Of a DNA stretch of 5,353 nt, positions 4,910-5,353 are shown piece by piece. A program made the position numbers and the translations under genes. Source of the DNA: Oscillospiraceae bacterium (GTDB lineage Bacteria; Bacillota; Clostridia; Oscillospirales; Oscillospiraceae); assembly GCA_031260745.1 (NCBI GenBank), contig JAISKY010000129.1:1-5353 (forward strand), read 5' to 3'. Every line of letters starts with the position of its first letter. Position 1 is the first letter of the stretch. The notes under the pieces were generated by a model. It was given only the letters and a program-made list of their open reading frames with translations, searched no databases and was not told the origin of the DNA.

Positions 4910-5105
4910 TTACCGGTAAATATCTATCTCCTGAGTAGCCTCTGTCCAAACTACGTTGCAGCCCAACGTCTCCGAAACATACCGCAGCGGCACAAAGGTG
5001 CGGTCGTCCTTGATTATAGGCGCAACCAACATTCCTTCGTCAAGTCTGCCGATTTGCAGGGTGAGCGTTTCCCCGTCCAGCGCAATCGTAACCGTTGCAT
5101 AGTTC
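4910..5105 (-). pseudogene. C-terminal fragment of a copper-amine-oxidase-like stalk domain protein
   Basis: The frame encodes about 62 residues with the signature of the stalk domain named after the copper amine oxidase N-terminus (PF07833): ATVTIALDGETLTLQIG, then KDDRTFVPLRYVSETLGCNV, then a VVWTEATQEIDIY strand before TAA (4912-4910). In the family these domains form repeated beta units in secreted or wall-linked proteins of Firmicutes; they are not themselves oxidases. Here only the last unit remains, without signal peptide or partner domain. The stalk-like sequence begins just after an IS110 fragment and reads in a different frame from it, so the 5' part was lost at that junction. A TTG at 5125 could formally start the frame, but those first codons come from IS110 sequence read out of frame. 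Confidence 0.7.
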
Positions 5106-5353
5106 CAGACTTGTGTTGATCGCAATCAAGACCGACAAACGCAAGCATTTTGTCAGGGCTGCCAAATCTGTCGAACGCGCCGAATTCCGCAACGATGACA
5201 GCGGCGGTCATAGCTCCGAGTCCCTTTATCGACAAACAAGTAGGGTTGAGTTCGTTGACGATTTTGGTTATTTCTGTTTTTAGAGATTCGACGTGATTGT
5301 TAAGTTCGTAGTTAAGCTGAAGCCAGTGAGAAAGTTCCAGTTGCAGATACTCG
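5098..5353 (-). pseudogene. IS110-family transposase fragment (both ends missing)
   Basis: From the right edge the minus strand is open in one frame (codons from 5352) and encodes helical sequence rich in Leu, Glu and Asn. This is followed by SIKGLGAMTAAVIVAEFGAF, then SPDKMLAFVGLDCDQHKSGTM. This is the helix-hairpin-helix-like Transposase_20 domain (PF02371) of IS110-family recombinases: a 'GxGxxTAxxxxAExG' part, then 'Kxxaf.GLdp...SG'. In intact members more follows after SGTM, including a basic 'KRGxxxLR' segment. Here it is replaced near 5100-5091 by unrelated stalk-domain sequence, and the transposase frame continues into nonsense. The transposase is thus C-terminally truncated. Its N-terminal DEDD catalytic domain would lie outside the window, if present at all. 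Confidence 0.82.

Noticed and set aside
5095..5283. Rightward 62-codon frame at the right edge
   Set aside because: It is the reverse of the IS110 transposase fragment and has no independent support.

Overview
The window looks like an accessory region of a Clostridia-type Firmicute, probably part of a degraded conjugative or integrative element. The reasons are the kinds of protein seen: a mobile-element protein N-terminus of DUF3991/Toprim type, the C-terminal end of a giant SNF2-type helicase carried by Firmicute conjugative elements, an IS110-family transposase fragment, and AGGAGG-type ribosome binding sites with sigma-A-like promoters. No rRNA, tRNA or CRISPR array was seen. Almost everything reads on the minus strand. 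The exception is one methyltransferase gene with its leader.

Layout from the left. Positions 1-243 hold the start of a mobile-element gene that runs off the left edge. A 14-bp perfect hairpin (271-303) separates it from a three-gene operon read leftward from a perfect-consensus promoter at 1989-1961. The operon encodes a 58-residue VbhA-like antitoxin (1929-1753), a Fic toxin overlapping it by 4 bp (1756-1142), and a second Fic protein (1100-324) of a different regulatory class that carries its own inhibitory helix. Upstream lies an ankyrin-like gene (2567-2004), apparently missing its 5' part. It is divergent from a rightward unit made of an extended -10 promoter (2621-2649), an 18-codon leader ORF (2709-2765), and a class I SAM-dependent methyltransferase (2791-3588). 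Two competing RNA pairings lie just before the methyltransferase, and a strong terminator (3612-3648) follows it.

The right third is a graveyard. A helicase C-terminal remnant (about 4503-3655) is cut at its 5' end by an in-frame stop and seems frameshifted near its 3' end. About 400 bp without a supported gene follow, containing a short direct repeat and a long imperfect hairpin. The window ends with the tail of a copper-amine-oxidase-like stalk domain fused out of frame to an IS110 transposase fragment.

How the parts fit together: the backbone fragments suggest that the Fic/antitoxin operon, the ankyrin gene and the methyltransferase are cargo placed between element backbone genes. The best candidate for something under-described is the antitoxin-Fic-Fic operon, which combines a class I (separate antitoxin) and a class II (self-inhibited) Fic protein. 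Second is the methyltransferase leader, which resembles a translational attenuator.
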